A stretch of 64,000 bases of DNA from Litchfieldella xinjiangensis (GTDB lineage: Bacteria; Pseudomonadota; Gammaproteobacteria; Pseudomonadales; Halomonadaceae): contig NZ_JPZL01000002.1 of the NCBI RefSeq assembly GCF_000759345.1, positions 310,001 to 374,000 on the forward strand, read 5' to 3'. Shown here piece after piece: positions 39,127 through 47,957 of the stretch (position 1 is its first letter; every line of letters starts with the position of its first letter). Made by a program: the position numbers and the translations under genes. Below the pieces are notes generated by a model, which worked only from the letters and a program-made list of their open reading frames with translations, was not told where the DNA came from and did no database searches.

Positions 39127-42100
39127 TGTCCGGTCACACAGAGCCCGATTTTGAAACCGCGATTGAAGCAGGCCTGATCAGCGCGGGCGGTTATGAAAAG
39201 CGAGAAGCGACTTCCTATGATGAGGCGCTGGCGTTATGCCCCGAGGACGTGACTAACTTTTTGAAAGACAGCCAGGCCGCTAAATGGGGGCAGTTGGAAG
39301 CGCTGCTTGGTGATAAGACCCAGTCCACATTGCTTGACAACCTCGTCAAGGAACTCGCGATCAAGGGGACGTTGCATGTGCTGCGCTATGGCTTCAAGTG
39401 TTACGGCAAGACCTTCCGGCTGGCCCACTTTCGTCCCAATTCCGGCATGAACCCGGAGGCGGCGGCGGCCTACGCCAAAAATCGCCTGACCATTACGCGG
39501 CAGGTGGCCTTTACCTCGGTGATGAAAAGTGCGAACGGCAAGAACCGCCGCTGCATTATTGATGTAACCCTGAGCCTGAATGGCCTCCCGGTAGCCACTG
39601 TTGAGTTGAAAAACCCACTTACGGGACAACGGGCTGCGGATGCAGTCACGCAGTACAAGCAGGATCGCGATGAGCGCGACTTGCTGTTCAGCTTCAAAAA
39701 GCGTGCGCTGGTGCATTTTGCCGTGGACCCGGACGAAATATGGATGACTACATGCCTTAAGGGCAAGGATACGGTATTCCTGCCTTTCAACCGCGGACAC
39801 AAGCATGGCGCAGGCAACCCGCCCGTGGAGAACAATTGGAAGACTCACTATCTCTGGGATGAGGTGCTGGAAAAGAATAGCTTGATGGATATCCTGCAGC
39901 GCTTTATGCACCTGGAGGTGAAGGAGCGGCAGGTCAAGACCGAAAAAGGCGTGCGCACCATTCGCAAGGAAACCATGATTTTTCCGCGCTATCACCAGCT
40001 TGACGCAGTGCGCAAGCTGGTGGGCCATGCGCAAGCCAACGGCTCCGGGCATAACTATTTGGTGCAGCACTCGGCTGGGTCGGGTAAATCCAATTCTATT
40101 GCCTGGCTAGCGCATCGCCTGGCTAGCCTGCATGATGCCGAGGATCAAAAGGTCTTCCATTCGGTGGTAGTGGTCACTGACCGCCGCGTGTTGGACCAGC
40201 AATTGCAGAACACTATCTACCAGTTCGAGCATAAGACCGGGGTGGTGGAAAAGATCGACGAGAATACGCAGCAGCTCGCCCAGGCCTTGTCCAGCGGAAC
40301 GCCAATCATCATCACCACCTTGCAGAAATTCCCCTTCATCTCTCAGGCGCTATCCACGCTGGAGAAGAAGGGGGAAAGCGTGAACATCAGCACCGTAGGC
40401 AAGCGCTTTGCAGTTATTGTGGACGAGGCGCACTCGTCGCAGAGCGGCGAGACGGCCACCGAGCTACGGGGGATGCTCAACAAAGATGGCATCGAGGCGG
40501 CGATTGCCGCTCAGTTGTCCGATGAAGAAGACGACGCGCTATCCGATGAGGCCAAGGCGGCCATTCTCCGTGATTCCCTAAAGCGAGCACGTCAGCCGAA
40601 CCTGAGTTTCTTTGCTTTTACCGCCACTCCTAAGTTCAAGACCAAAGCTTTGTTCGATGAGCCAGGCCCTTCCGGCACGTCACCTTTTCACGAGTACTCC
40701 ATGCGGCAAGCTATTGAAGAACGCTTCATCATGGACGTGTTGCAGAACTACACCACATACAAACGCTTCTTTGGCCTGATCAAGCAGGTGGAGAATGATC
40801 CGGAGGTGCCTCGAAAGAAGGCGGCCAAGGCTTTGAGCCGTTATCTAGAATTGCACCCGGTCAACATTGATCAAGTAGTGTCGGTGATTGTCGAGCACTT
40901 CCGGTTGTATGTGACGAGCGAAATGGGCGGGCGCGCTAAGGCCATGGTGGTCACCGGTTCGCGACTGGCCGCGGTGAAGTATAAGTTAGCATTCGATCAA
41001 TATATCAAGGATAACGGCTATAGCGGTATCCGCTCATTGGTCGCCTTTTCGGGCAGTGTGGAAGACCCCGAAGACCCCGGCTCGGCCTACACCGAAGTGG
41101 CGATGAATGACGGCTTGGCGGAAAGAGAACTGCCCGAAGCCTTTGAGCGTGACGATTACCGAGTTCTTTTGGTGGCGGAGAAGTACCAAACGGGTTTTGA
41201 TCAGCCGCTGTTGCAAACCATGTATGTGGTTAAGCGATTGGCTGGTATACAGGCGGTACAAACACTGTCACGACTCAATCGCATGGCGCCGGGCAAGGCC
41301 CGCACTTTTGTGCTGGATTTTGCCAACGAGGAAGACGACATCTATCAAGCTTTCAAGCCCTACTACGAGGCAACACCGGTCGGTGAGAATGCCGATCCGC
41401 ATCAACTGTCCGAATTGCAGCACAAGCTGTTGGCATGGGCGATCTTTGCGCCTGATGATATAAATGCCTTTGCGGAAGTTTGGTATCGCGGCAAACGTGA
41501 TCACTCAGCCTCGGATCACAGGGTGATGAACGCTGTACTCGACGCGGTTGTCGTCCGCTTCTGTGAGCGAGAGGAGGCAGAGCAGGAGGAGTTTCGCGGA
41601 CAGCTGACCGCCTATCGCAACCTTTATGCATTCCTATCGCAGATCATTCCCTATCAGGATAGCGAACTGGAAAAATTCTACGCTTTCGTGCGCAACCTGT
41701 TTGCCAAGCTGCCACCGTCGGGTGATGGCCAGGTGTTCGCCCTGGATGACGAGGTGGCTCTGCGCTATTTCCGCCTGCAACAGATGACGGAAGGCTCCAT
41801 CGACTTGGGCACAGGCGAAGCCTGCCCCCTCAAGGGGCCTACCGATGTAGGGACTAGCGGCGTAAGGGATGAAGCCGTCGCGCTGTCATCGCTGGTTGAA
41901 AAGCTCAATGAACGCTTCGGCACGGACTTTACCGAAGCCGATCAGCTGTTCTTCGACCAGATCAGCGCCAGCGCGGAAGAAAATGAAAAAATCGTTGAAG
42001 CCGCAAAAGCGAACAACCTGCCCAACTTTTCAGCATTCTTGGAACGTATGCTCGATGAGCTGTTCATCGACCGTATGGAAAACAATGAAGATATCTTTTC

Positions 42101-42191
42101 CCGTGTAATGACGGATAAGGAGTTTCGTTCGGCTGCGCATGAACATCTAGCGGAAGAAATTTTCAAGCGTGTACGAAGAGGTAAGGGCTGA
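39126..42191 (+). CDS. hsdR: Type I restriction-modification endonuclease/helicase subunit HsdR
   Basis: HsdR cleaves unmethylated DNA after ATP-driven translocation. The 1021-residue protein has an N-terminal PD-(D/E)XK-type nuclease region (about residues 100-230, with VTLSLNGLPVATVELKNP, shown as VTLSLNGLP and VATVELKNPL). The Superfamily 2 helicase has Walker A SAGSGKSNS (about 315), DEAH box VDEAHSSQSGE (about 432), the SFFAFTATPKF motif III region, and motif VI LSRLNRM. The C terminus is helical. The start overlaps the hsdS stop (TGATG). No frameshift is seen, so the system should be functional. Confidence 0.96.
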   Translation: MSGHTEPDFETAIEAGLISAGGYEKREATSYDEALALCPEDVTNFLKDSQAAKWGQLEALLGDKTQSTLLDNLVKELAIKGTLHVLRYGFKCYGKTFRLAHFRPNSGMNPEAAAAYAKNRLTITRQVAFTSVMKSANGKNRRCIIDVTLSLNGLPVATVELKNPLTGQRAADAVTQYKQDRDERDLLFSFKKRALVHFAVDPDEIWMTTCLKGKDTVFLPFNRGHKHGAGNPPVENNWKTHYLWDEVLEKNSLMDILQRFMHLEVKERQVKTEKGVRTIRKETMIFPRYHQLDAVRKLVGHAQANGSGHNYLVQHSAGSGKSNSIAWLAHRLASLHDAEDQKVFHSVVVVTDRRVLDQQLQNTIYQFEHKTGVVEKIDENTQQLAQALSSGTPIIITTLQKFPFISQALSTLEKKGESVNISTVGKRFAVIVDEAHSSQSGETATELRGMLNKDGIEAAIAAQLSDEEDDALSDEAKAAILRDSLKRARQPNLSFFAFTATPKFKTKALFDEPGPSGTSPFHEYSMRQAIEERFIMDVLQNYTTYKRFFGLIKQVENDPEVPRKKAAKALSRYLELHPVNIDQVVSVIVEHFRLYVTSEMGGRAKAMVVTGSRLAAVKYKLAFDQYIKDNGYSGIRSLVAFSGSVEDPEDPGSAYTEVAMNDGLAERELPEAFERDDYRVLLVAEKYQTGFDQPLLQTMYVVKRLAGIQAVQTLSRLNRMAPGKARTFVLDFANEEDDIYQAFKPYYEATPVGENADPHQLSELQHKLLAWAIFAPDDINAFAEVWYRGKRDHSASDHRVMNAVLDAVVVRFCEREEAEQEEFRGQLTAYRNLYAFLSQIIPYQDSELEKFYAFVRNLFAKLPPSGDGQVFALDDEVALRYFRLQQMTEGSIDLGTGEACPLKGPTDVGTSGVRDEAVALSSLVEKLNERFGTDFTEADQLFFDQISASAEENEKIVEAAKANNLPNFSAFLERMLDELFIDRMENNEDIFSRVMTDKEFRSAAHEHLAEEIFKRVRRGKG

Positions 42192-42349
42192 TTAGGCCCT
42201 GAGCCATGCGTGATCAACTTTGAGAGAAATGTAAGAAGTATTCACATTCTTGTCTGGCGTCTCTTTTGCGCTTTGTCATAGCAGCGGGAAAGGGTTGCCA
42301 GCCATTGGCGCATACTGACGCGGCGAGTAGCATCCAAGCGCATGCCTAG

Positions 42350-42370
42350 ATGTTGGTAAGGTTGTTGGTT
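42350..42370 (+). repeat. Right-end tandem GTTGGTA repeat, candidate integrase/excisionase arm site
   Basis: ATGTTGGTAAGG followed by TTGTTGGT, in the same order as the pair at 27775-27795. It lies inside the island end, 46 bases before the 42416 attachment repeat. Confidence 0.5.
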
Positions 42371-42415
42371 ATTTTGAAAAATTCTACCTAAGTTGTTGAT
42401 TAATAAATAAGCGCT

Positions 42416-42477
42416 GCGGATTCAAAATCCGCCGCTAGCGATAGCGTGTCGGTTCGAGTCCGACCACCGGCACCATT
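42416..42477 (+). repeat. Right attachment repeat (attR-type copy of tRNA-Leu 3' end)
   Basis: An exact 62-base copy of 27644-27705, covering the anticodon stem to CCA of tRNA-Leu. It lacks the 5' half of the tRNA and the promoter, so it is not a functional tRNA gene. It marks the right boundary of the island. Confidence 0.9.
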
Positions 42478-42589
42478 TCCCGATTAGTATCTTCGCTTCA
42501 ATCCCCCTCTCGTTTTAACCTCGTTTAATGCTTGGTCGCAGAAGGCGGCACTCAGGCTTTCAACCTAGCCTAGTTTTCGTTCAGGTTGG

Positions 42590-42725
42590 CATAAAATATA
42601 TGAGCGTAGCGGCACGTCACGTAAGGCTTGAATGACCCAGCAAATCCCTCACCGTCGTCATGCTTCCTCCGGCTTGAGCCAGCAGACTCGCGTAGCTGTG
42701 CCGCAAATCATGAAAACATGGTTAC
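42590..42725 (-). pseudogene. Fragment of a tyrosine recombinase (C-terminal catalytic end)
   Basis: On the minus strand, frame from about 42712, the DNA reads HDLRHSYASLLAQAGGSMTT, continuing VRDLLGHSSLT. This includes the catalytic HxxR (HDLRH) and LGHSS histidine of phage integrases. A frameshift (base insertion near 42620) then leads to TCRYAHI, the catalytic-tyrosine segment. Upstream the frame has stops. It is a decayed remnant of an earlier element that used the same tRNA neighbourhood. Confidence 0.75.
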
Positions 42726-42774
42726 TGAGTCTGTCAGGAAGACGGATTCTTCCCTTGCTTATGTACGCTCCTCC

Positions 42775-43265
42775 CTGTGTATCATGGCTGCCCTTCGAAC
42801 TCCGGCCCTACCCGACGCCGACGCTACGGCCAGAAGATTCTACTTGCAGGCGGTCTGGCCTAGGTCAGTTTACCCTTTGGCGGATCATTACGGTGTGAAG
42901 ATAAAGCTTCCCTCCGTCTCTCCCCAGCCCCGCACGGACCTTGCTTGGGAGGGCTATCAGTTTGCTCGAGACCACAACAAGGACAACGATCGGCTGCTCT
43001 AGGCGTTCTTTAAGGAGAGCAGGATATCGGTGATATTGTTGTTTTGACCAACCTGGCTGGGGAGGTCGGTCCCAATACGGGCGGACTCAGACAGGCGCTT
43101 TACAGCGAAGTTGCCGCGATCTCCACATAAGGGCACTAAAGTCCGCGTTGGGTAACCAGGTCGATTCGGTGCCGATGATAATCATCGGCCACCAGCGATT
43201 CGCTGGGGTGCAGTCCAAGGAGGTGCTGCTCAAGGCGCTGCTTGCTGAAGCAGGTAAAAAAGGAC
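42775..43265 (+). pseudogene. DsbA/FrnE-family oxidoreductase, frameshifted remnant
   Basis: Pieces of one DsbA-family protein appear in successive frames: WLPFELRPYPTPTLRPED (about 42787-42842); WPRSVYPLADHYGVKIKLP then PRTDLAWEGYQFARDHNKDN; a stop at 43000; QDIGDIVVLTNLAGEVGPN in another frame; and GNQVDSVPMIIIGHQRFAGV with QSKEVLLKALL near the end (about 43148-43250). At least three frameshifts or stops break it. The N-terminal CXXC region is missing. Confidence 0.75.
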
Positions 43266-43272
43266 TTGGACG

Positions 43273-43690
43273 ATGCCAAAGCCCATTAAAGTGTATATCA
43301 CATCGGATTTTCTTTGTTCGTGGTGCTATCTGGGCGTAGCTCGCCTGCAGACGGCGGTGCAGTCGCTCCGGATGGAAACGAGGTTGAGCTTGAGTAGCTA
43401 CCTTATAAACTCAACCCCGATATGCCCTCGCAAGGCGTGGATCGCAGGCCTATCGCACGGAATTTGGCTGGAAGCGCTCGTTGTGCATGGATACGCAATG
43501 GCTGCGCTAGGCGTGGGGGAGGGGCATGACTACAACTTTCCCACTATCACCCAAGCAGCTAATACTCGGCTGGCTGACCGCCTGACCCAGCTCGCTCAGC
43601 TTAAACCAAGGCGACGGCGAGGCTCGTCTGGTGGTACTGTGTTAGCCGCGATAATGGTGACATTCACGCAAGTTTTACTGGGTTAGGCCT
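43273..43690 (+). pseudogene. FrnE-like DsbA-family oxidoreductase, frameshifted and truncated
   Basis: It begins with the intact N terminus KVYITSDFLCSWCYLGVARL (CSWC active site). At about 43390 the frame shifts; KLNPDMPSQGVDRR then appears in a second frame, and GHDYNFPTITQAANTRLADR in a third. These match successive parts of FrnE/2-hydroxychromene-2-carboxylate isomerase proteins (PDMPxxG; NTRxAH). The C-terminal half is absent. It lies next to the other DsbA remnant and may be a tandem paralogue. Confidence 0.75.
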
Positions 43691-43949
43691 ATAGATAGAA
43701 GGCCTATGCCATCTTTGTCAAAATTAGATCTAATTTATTTTATGCGCGCTTATGGCTTTGGCATGTTTTTATAAATATAACGTTAGGACCAAAAGTTATC
43801 AGGTAAAACGACACGCTTTAAGACGAGAGAAAAAGCTATGCTCCCCATGAGTGCATCAGGGTCAAAGGGTGCGACGATAGCTATTTTCTCATTGCCCTAT
43901 ATTTGTTCACGAATTGTAACATATCCAAGGACTGGCCAGAGGGCGCCCA

Positions 43950-46900
43950 ATGCTTGTTGAACATGAGCATGGCGCCGGGCTACTGGCCATAGTGGGTATC
44001 TGGGTTTCGGTGGAAGACCAAGAGTCGCTATCTAATTTCATATGTGACCTGGATCCGGCACTGCCCTGCGCCTTTGTCATTCAGCAGCATTCAACAGCTG
44101 GCGATAGCTTGCAGTGTGATGATTTATCCGATGGGACTTCGCTGAAGGTACGCCTGCTCAATGATGGAGATCGGCCCCAACCAGGCACTTTGTTGTTGGC
44201 GCCGGCCAATGCCGGTGTGACGTTCTACGCTGGGCAGCTGCGCCTGACCCCTGGGAAATCAGAGGACGCGTACTCCTGGGCGCATGACTTCCTTCGCTCA
44301 CTAGCGTCGGATGCCGGCCAAAGGGCTATCGGTGTGCTTCTTTCGGAAGCCGGCCCCCGGATCAACGCCACGTTGCATGCCCTCAGGGCTGCCGGTGGGT
44401 TCGCCATGATCAAGTTGGCCACCGCCCTTCATGACAATGGCTTGAGCGTAGCCATCGAAGCGGAAAACGCCGGTTTTATACACGAGCCCAGTGACATGGC
44501 GCGCCTATTGGCGCGTTTAGGGTATCTCTCTGAGTATGACATGAATGAACATGGTGCGGCGACCAGGCAACTGCTCGAGATGATACGCACCCAATGCCTG
44601 ATCGATTTTTCTAACCATGAGCCCACTGCCGTGGCCAGGCGATTACACCGGCGCATGGCGGCCAGTGGCGTCAGTAGTCATGCTCAGTACCTGGCGCTCG
44701 TCGAGAGCCGACCGGAAGAGCTGAACTTACTGGTACAGGATCTACTGGTCTCGGCCACCACCTTCTTCCGCGACCCGGCTACCTTTGAGGCCCTGTTGCC
44801 CCATGTTCTGGAAATATTTCAGCGCTGCCTGAAGCAGGGGCGGGGGGCGAGAATTTGGGTGGCGGGCTGTGCCACCGGCGAGGAAGCCTATTCCATCGCC
44901 ATGTTGTTCGATGAAGTATGGGGCAACACTTGGAAACCCCCCAGTATTCAAATATTTGCTACAGATATTGATGATCATGCATTGGCCATTGCTAGGCGCG
45001 GCTTCTATTCCTCTGAAGCCTTAAAAGGTCTCGCACCGGAGCGTGTGCAACGTTATTTCCAGCGTGGCGAGGGAGGCTACGAGGTCGGCAAGCGCCTGGG
45101 TGACATGGTTATCTTCACCCGCCACCAACTGATCAGTGACCCCCCCTTCAGGCGTATGGATGTGGTTGCCTGCCGCAACGTGCTGATCCATTTCGATGCC
45201 GCTCTTCAGGCTCGTGTGCTCAAGCGGTTTCACTTCGCCCTGCAGAAGCAAGGGGTACTGGTTCTCGGCGGCAGTGAAAGCGTTGGCCAGTCTGATGCCT
45301 TGTTCATGCCACTGAATCGATCACAGCGCATATTCCGCAAGCGGGAAGAATCAGTCTCGGTTGCGCAGACAGACCGACCCCAGCGATTGCAGGAAACACC
45401 ACGCCTGCCCGCTCCTGAGAAAACCGTCCCTTATGCTAGCAGGGATAGAGTGACGTCCACCCAGGAGCTCGAAGCGACCAACCAGGCGTTGCAGTCCTCC
45501 AATGTAGCGCTAGTCAGTCTCAACGAGGAACTCAACGCCAGGTCCAGCGCGCTTCACCAGCTCAATGAGGAGTATACCCACCTCTACGATGCCCTGGATT
45601 TTCCCATCCTGGTTTTCGATGCCGAGCACCATCTCCTCCGATTCAATGCCGCAGCGGGGCGCCTCTTCGATCTACGTGCTACGGCGATCCAGCAGCCCTT
45701 CAATCGTTTGGACTTGCCTGGCATGCTGGTCGAACTCGAAAGTTATCTAGCCCGGGCCACGGTGCATGGCGAGCCTGAAGAGGCTGTGCTCAAGACCGAG
45801 GGGCAGGTGCAACAGCTGAAGGTCACGCCGGGCACCAATGCTCAGGACAAAGTGGTGCGGCTGGTGGTCACGCTGGTGGATGTGACCGAAGTCAGCCGGA
45901 CACAATCGGCACTCGAAGCCTCCCGCTCTCAGCTCGATACCCTGATGGAAAACACCACCCTCCTTTTGGCCATGAAAGACCTTAGTGGCAAGTATCTTTT
46001 CGCCAATACGAGCTTTCTCGAGGCGTTCGGGCTCAGCAAGGCGGACATCCATGGCCGCAGCGACTTTGAGCTGTTTCCCAGCACCTTCGCCGGTGACATT
46101 TGGGGCTGTGATCTTGAGGCCCTGCGTGGCCAGAAGGTGATTGCCGCGGAGCACCTCCTGCCCGGTGAGCCGCCGCGCGTCTTCCGCACCGTCCACCAGG
46201 TGTTGCGCCATAGAGATGGTCAGCCCAACGTAATCATCACCGAGGCCGAGGACATTACCCTGCGCAAGCAGGCCGAGGGCCAGCTGCGCATCGCTGCCAA
46301 GGTCTTTGAGCACGCAGGGGAAGCGATTGTGGTGACTGACGGTAGTTCGTGCATCCAGTCAGTCAACAATGCCTTCACTCGTATCACAGGCTATTCCCCG
46401 GAGGAGGCCTTGGGGCGTAACCTCGGTCAGCTGCTCAAGTCGGGAGAGACGGAGCAATCATTTTATGAAGCTATGTGGAAGTCGCTCGATAGCTGCGGTT
46501 TCTGGCAGGGCGAGATCTGGAATAAGCGCAAGGATGGCGAGCTCTATCCCGAGTGGCTGACCATTAACCGTATCGAGGGTGGAGAAGAAGAGGACTCTGC
46601 CAATTACGTGGCGGTGTTCGCCGACATCTCGAGCCTCAAGGAGTCTCAGCGCCAGGCTGAATACCTCGCTACCCACGATGCCTTGACCGGTCTGCCCAAC
46701 CGCACTCTTTTTCATGATCGCCTCGACCTGGCCATGGCTCAGGCACGACGTCATGCTGCCATGGTAGGGCTAATGTTCATTGACCTGGACAACTTCAAGT
46801 CGATCAACGATACCCTGGGACACGACATGGGCGACCAGTTGCTCGTGCAGGTGGCCGAGCGGTTGCGCAGCAACCTGCGCGACCTGGATACGGTAGCCCG

Positions 46901-47957
46901 CCTGGGCGGTGACGAATTCACTCTCATTCTTACCGATGCCAAGCTTGATACCGCTGAGCATCTCGCCCATCGCATCGTTGAGATGCTAGCGCGGCCCTTC
47001 CAGGTAAGGGATCACTCTCTGTTCGTCTCCTCCAGTATTGGGCTGGCCTTCTTCCCTGACGATGGTGATGATGCCTCGGCTCTGATCAAGGCGGCGGATA
47101 CCGCCATGTACCGAGCCAAGGAGAAAGGTCGAAATCGCTTCGAATTGTTCAAGCCTGAATTGCAGCAGCGCTTGGTACAGCAGGCCCGGCTGACCAGCGC
47201 CATGCGCGAGGGGCTTCGGCAAGAACGCTTCCGTTTGATGTTTCAGCCCAAGTATGACACCGCCGAGCCGCCACGCATTGTGGGCGTCGAGGCGTTGCTG
47301 CGCTGGAACGATCCGGAACTCGGCGAAGTGAGTCCGGCACAATTCATCCCCGCCGCTGAGGCAACGGGCCTGATCCAGGTCATCGACCGTTATGTTGTCC
47401 AGCTTGCAGTTCAATATATCTCCGGCTGGCTGGCTCAGGGGCTCGCCGTCGTTCCGGTCGCTATGAATATCTCGGCGTACAGCTTTCAGGAGGAGAGCTT
47501 CACGGGCTATCTCTTCGAGCGTCTGAAGCGTTATGGCGTTTCACACGAGTTGATTCAGGTCGAGATCACCGAAAGCACCCTGGTGGAGCGCACCAGCGCG
47601 GCTTTGGGAAATATCGAGAAACTGCGAGAGGCGGGCATCCTGTTGTCCATCGACGACTTCGGGACGGGCTACTCATCCTTGAGTTACCTCAAGCGCCTGC
47701 CCCTGGCAGAGCTCAAGATCGATAAGAGCTTCGTTGATGGCCTGGGTGGGCCAGACCGCAACGACGAGGCCATTGCTCAGGCGATACTCGGCATGGCGGC
47801 AGCCCTGGGCATACGCACCGTGGCCGAGGGTGTCGAGACCCCTGCTCAACAGGCCTGGTTACGCGAGCATGGCTGCGACTACCTGCAAGGCTATCTATTA
47901 TCACGGCCCCTGGAGGCTGAGGACTTCTCAAGCTACCTGCTCAAGACGAGAAATTGA
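43950..47957 (+). CDS. Degenerate CheB / CheR / PAS / GGDEF / EAL multidomain protein
   Basis: This is a 1335-residue signalling protein. Residues 10-195 align with CheB methylesterase, but the GASAGG motif is WVSVED (Ser20 kept, His47 kept) and the catalytic Asp of GTGSDG is Arg137, so it is probably inactive. CheR methyltransferase follows at about 205-465 (GCATGEEAYSIAM; CRNVLIHF). Next come a coiled coil (about 510-545), PAS domains (about 550-640, 660-770, 785-900), GGDEF (about 905-1065) with GGDEF at about 986 and an I-site RDLD five residues before, and EAL (about 1080-1325) with EALLRW and DDFGTGYSSL. It overlaps the phytochrome gene by ATGA and is its likely output partner. Cyclase and phosphodiesterase activities look possible. 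Confidence 0.93.
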   Translation: MLVEHEHGAGLLAIVGIWVSVEDQESLSNFICDLDPALPCAFVIQQHSTAGDSLQCDDLSDGTSLKVRLLNDGDRPQPGTLLLAPANAGVTFYAGQLRLTPGKSEDAYSWAHDFLRSLASDAGQRAIGVLLSEAGPRINATLHALRAAGGFAMIKLATALHDNGLSVAIEAENAGFIHEPSDMARLLARLGYLSEYDMNEHGAATRQLLEMIRTQCLIDFSNHEPTAVARRLHRRMAASGVSSHAQYLALVESRPEELNLLVQDLLVSATTFFRDPATFEALLPHVLEIFQRCLKQGRGARIWVAGCATGEEAYSIAMLFDEVWGNTWKPPSIQIFATDIDDHALAIARRGFYSSEALKGLAPERVQRYFQRGEGGYEVGKRLGDMVIFTRHQLISDPPFRRMDVVACRNVLIHFDAALQARVLKRFHFALQKQGVLVLGGSESVGQSDALFMPLNRSQRIFRKREESVSVAQTDRPQRLQETPRLPAPEKTVPYASRDRVTSTQELEATNQALQSSNVALVSLNEELNARSSALHQLNEEYTHLYDALDFPILVFDAEHHLLRFNAAAGRLFDLRATAIQQPFNRLDLPGMLVELESYLARATVHGEPEEAVLKTEGQVQQLKVTPGTNAQDKVVRLVVTLVDVTEVSRTQSALEASRSQLDTLMENTTLLLAMKDLSGKYLFANTSFLEAFGLSKADIHGRSDFELFPSTFAGDIWGCDLEALRGQKVIAAEHLLPGEPPRVFRTVHQVLRHRDGQPNVIITEAEDITLRKQAEGQLRIAAKVFEHAGEAIVVTDGSSCIQSVNNAFTRITGYSPEEALGRNLGQLLKSGETEQSFYEAMWKSLDSCGFWQGEIWNKRKDGELYPEWLTINRIEGGEEEDSANYVAVFADISSLKESQRQAEYLATHDALTGLPNRTLFHDRLDLAMAQARRHAAMVGLMFIDLDNFKSINDTLGHDMGDQLLVQVAERLRSNLRDLDTVARLGGDEFTLILTDAKLDTAEHLAHRIVEMLARPFQVRDHSLFVSSSIGLAFFPDDGDDASALIKAADTAMYRAKEKGRNRFELFKPELQQRLVQQARLTSAMREGLRQERFRLMFQPKYDTAEPPRIVGVEALLRWNDPELGEVSPAQFIPAAEATGLIQVIDRYVVQLAVQYISGWLAQGLAVVPVAMNISAYSFQEESFTGYLFERLKRYGVSHELIQVEITESTLVERTSAALGNIEKLREAGILLSIDDFGTGYSSLSYLKRLPLAELKIDKSFVDGLGGPDRNDEAIAQAILGMAAALGIRTVAEGVETPAQQAWLREHGCDYLQGYLLSRPLEAEDFSSYLLKTRN

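Larger units (their letters stand above)
27706..42477 (+). mobile_element. Integrated genomic island in tRNA-Leu carrying a type I restriction-modification system
   Basis: The 14.8 kb element lies between exact 62-base direct repeats, the left one inside the intact tRNA-Leu gene. The integrase gene begins next to the tRNA. Content in order: integrase, a 195-residue unknown, AlpA-like regulator, small ORF, Toprim/VapE primase-ATPase, an iteron-like noncoding region, the Nudix-fold protein (minus strand), then hsdM, a 35-codon ORF, hsdS and hsdR. There are no capsid, portal or tail genes, so this is a P4-like satellite or integrative island, not a full prophage. Parts of it, especially within hsdS, are visibly more AT-rich than the backbone. 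Confidence 0.92.

Noticed and set aside
42416-42474. Second tRNA-Leu gene
   Set aside because: It has only the 3' 59 bases of the tRNA; the acceptor 5' strand, D arm and promoter are absent. It is the right attachment copy.
42628-43002. 124-residue ORF as an intact gene
   Set aside because: Only its last part (WPRSVYPLADHYGV onward) matches a DsbA-family protein, and the match continues in other frames after the stop. It is treated as part of a pseudogene.
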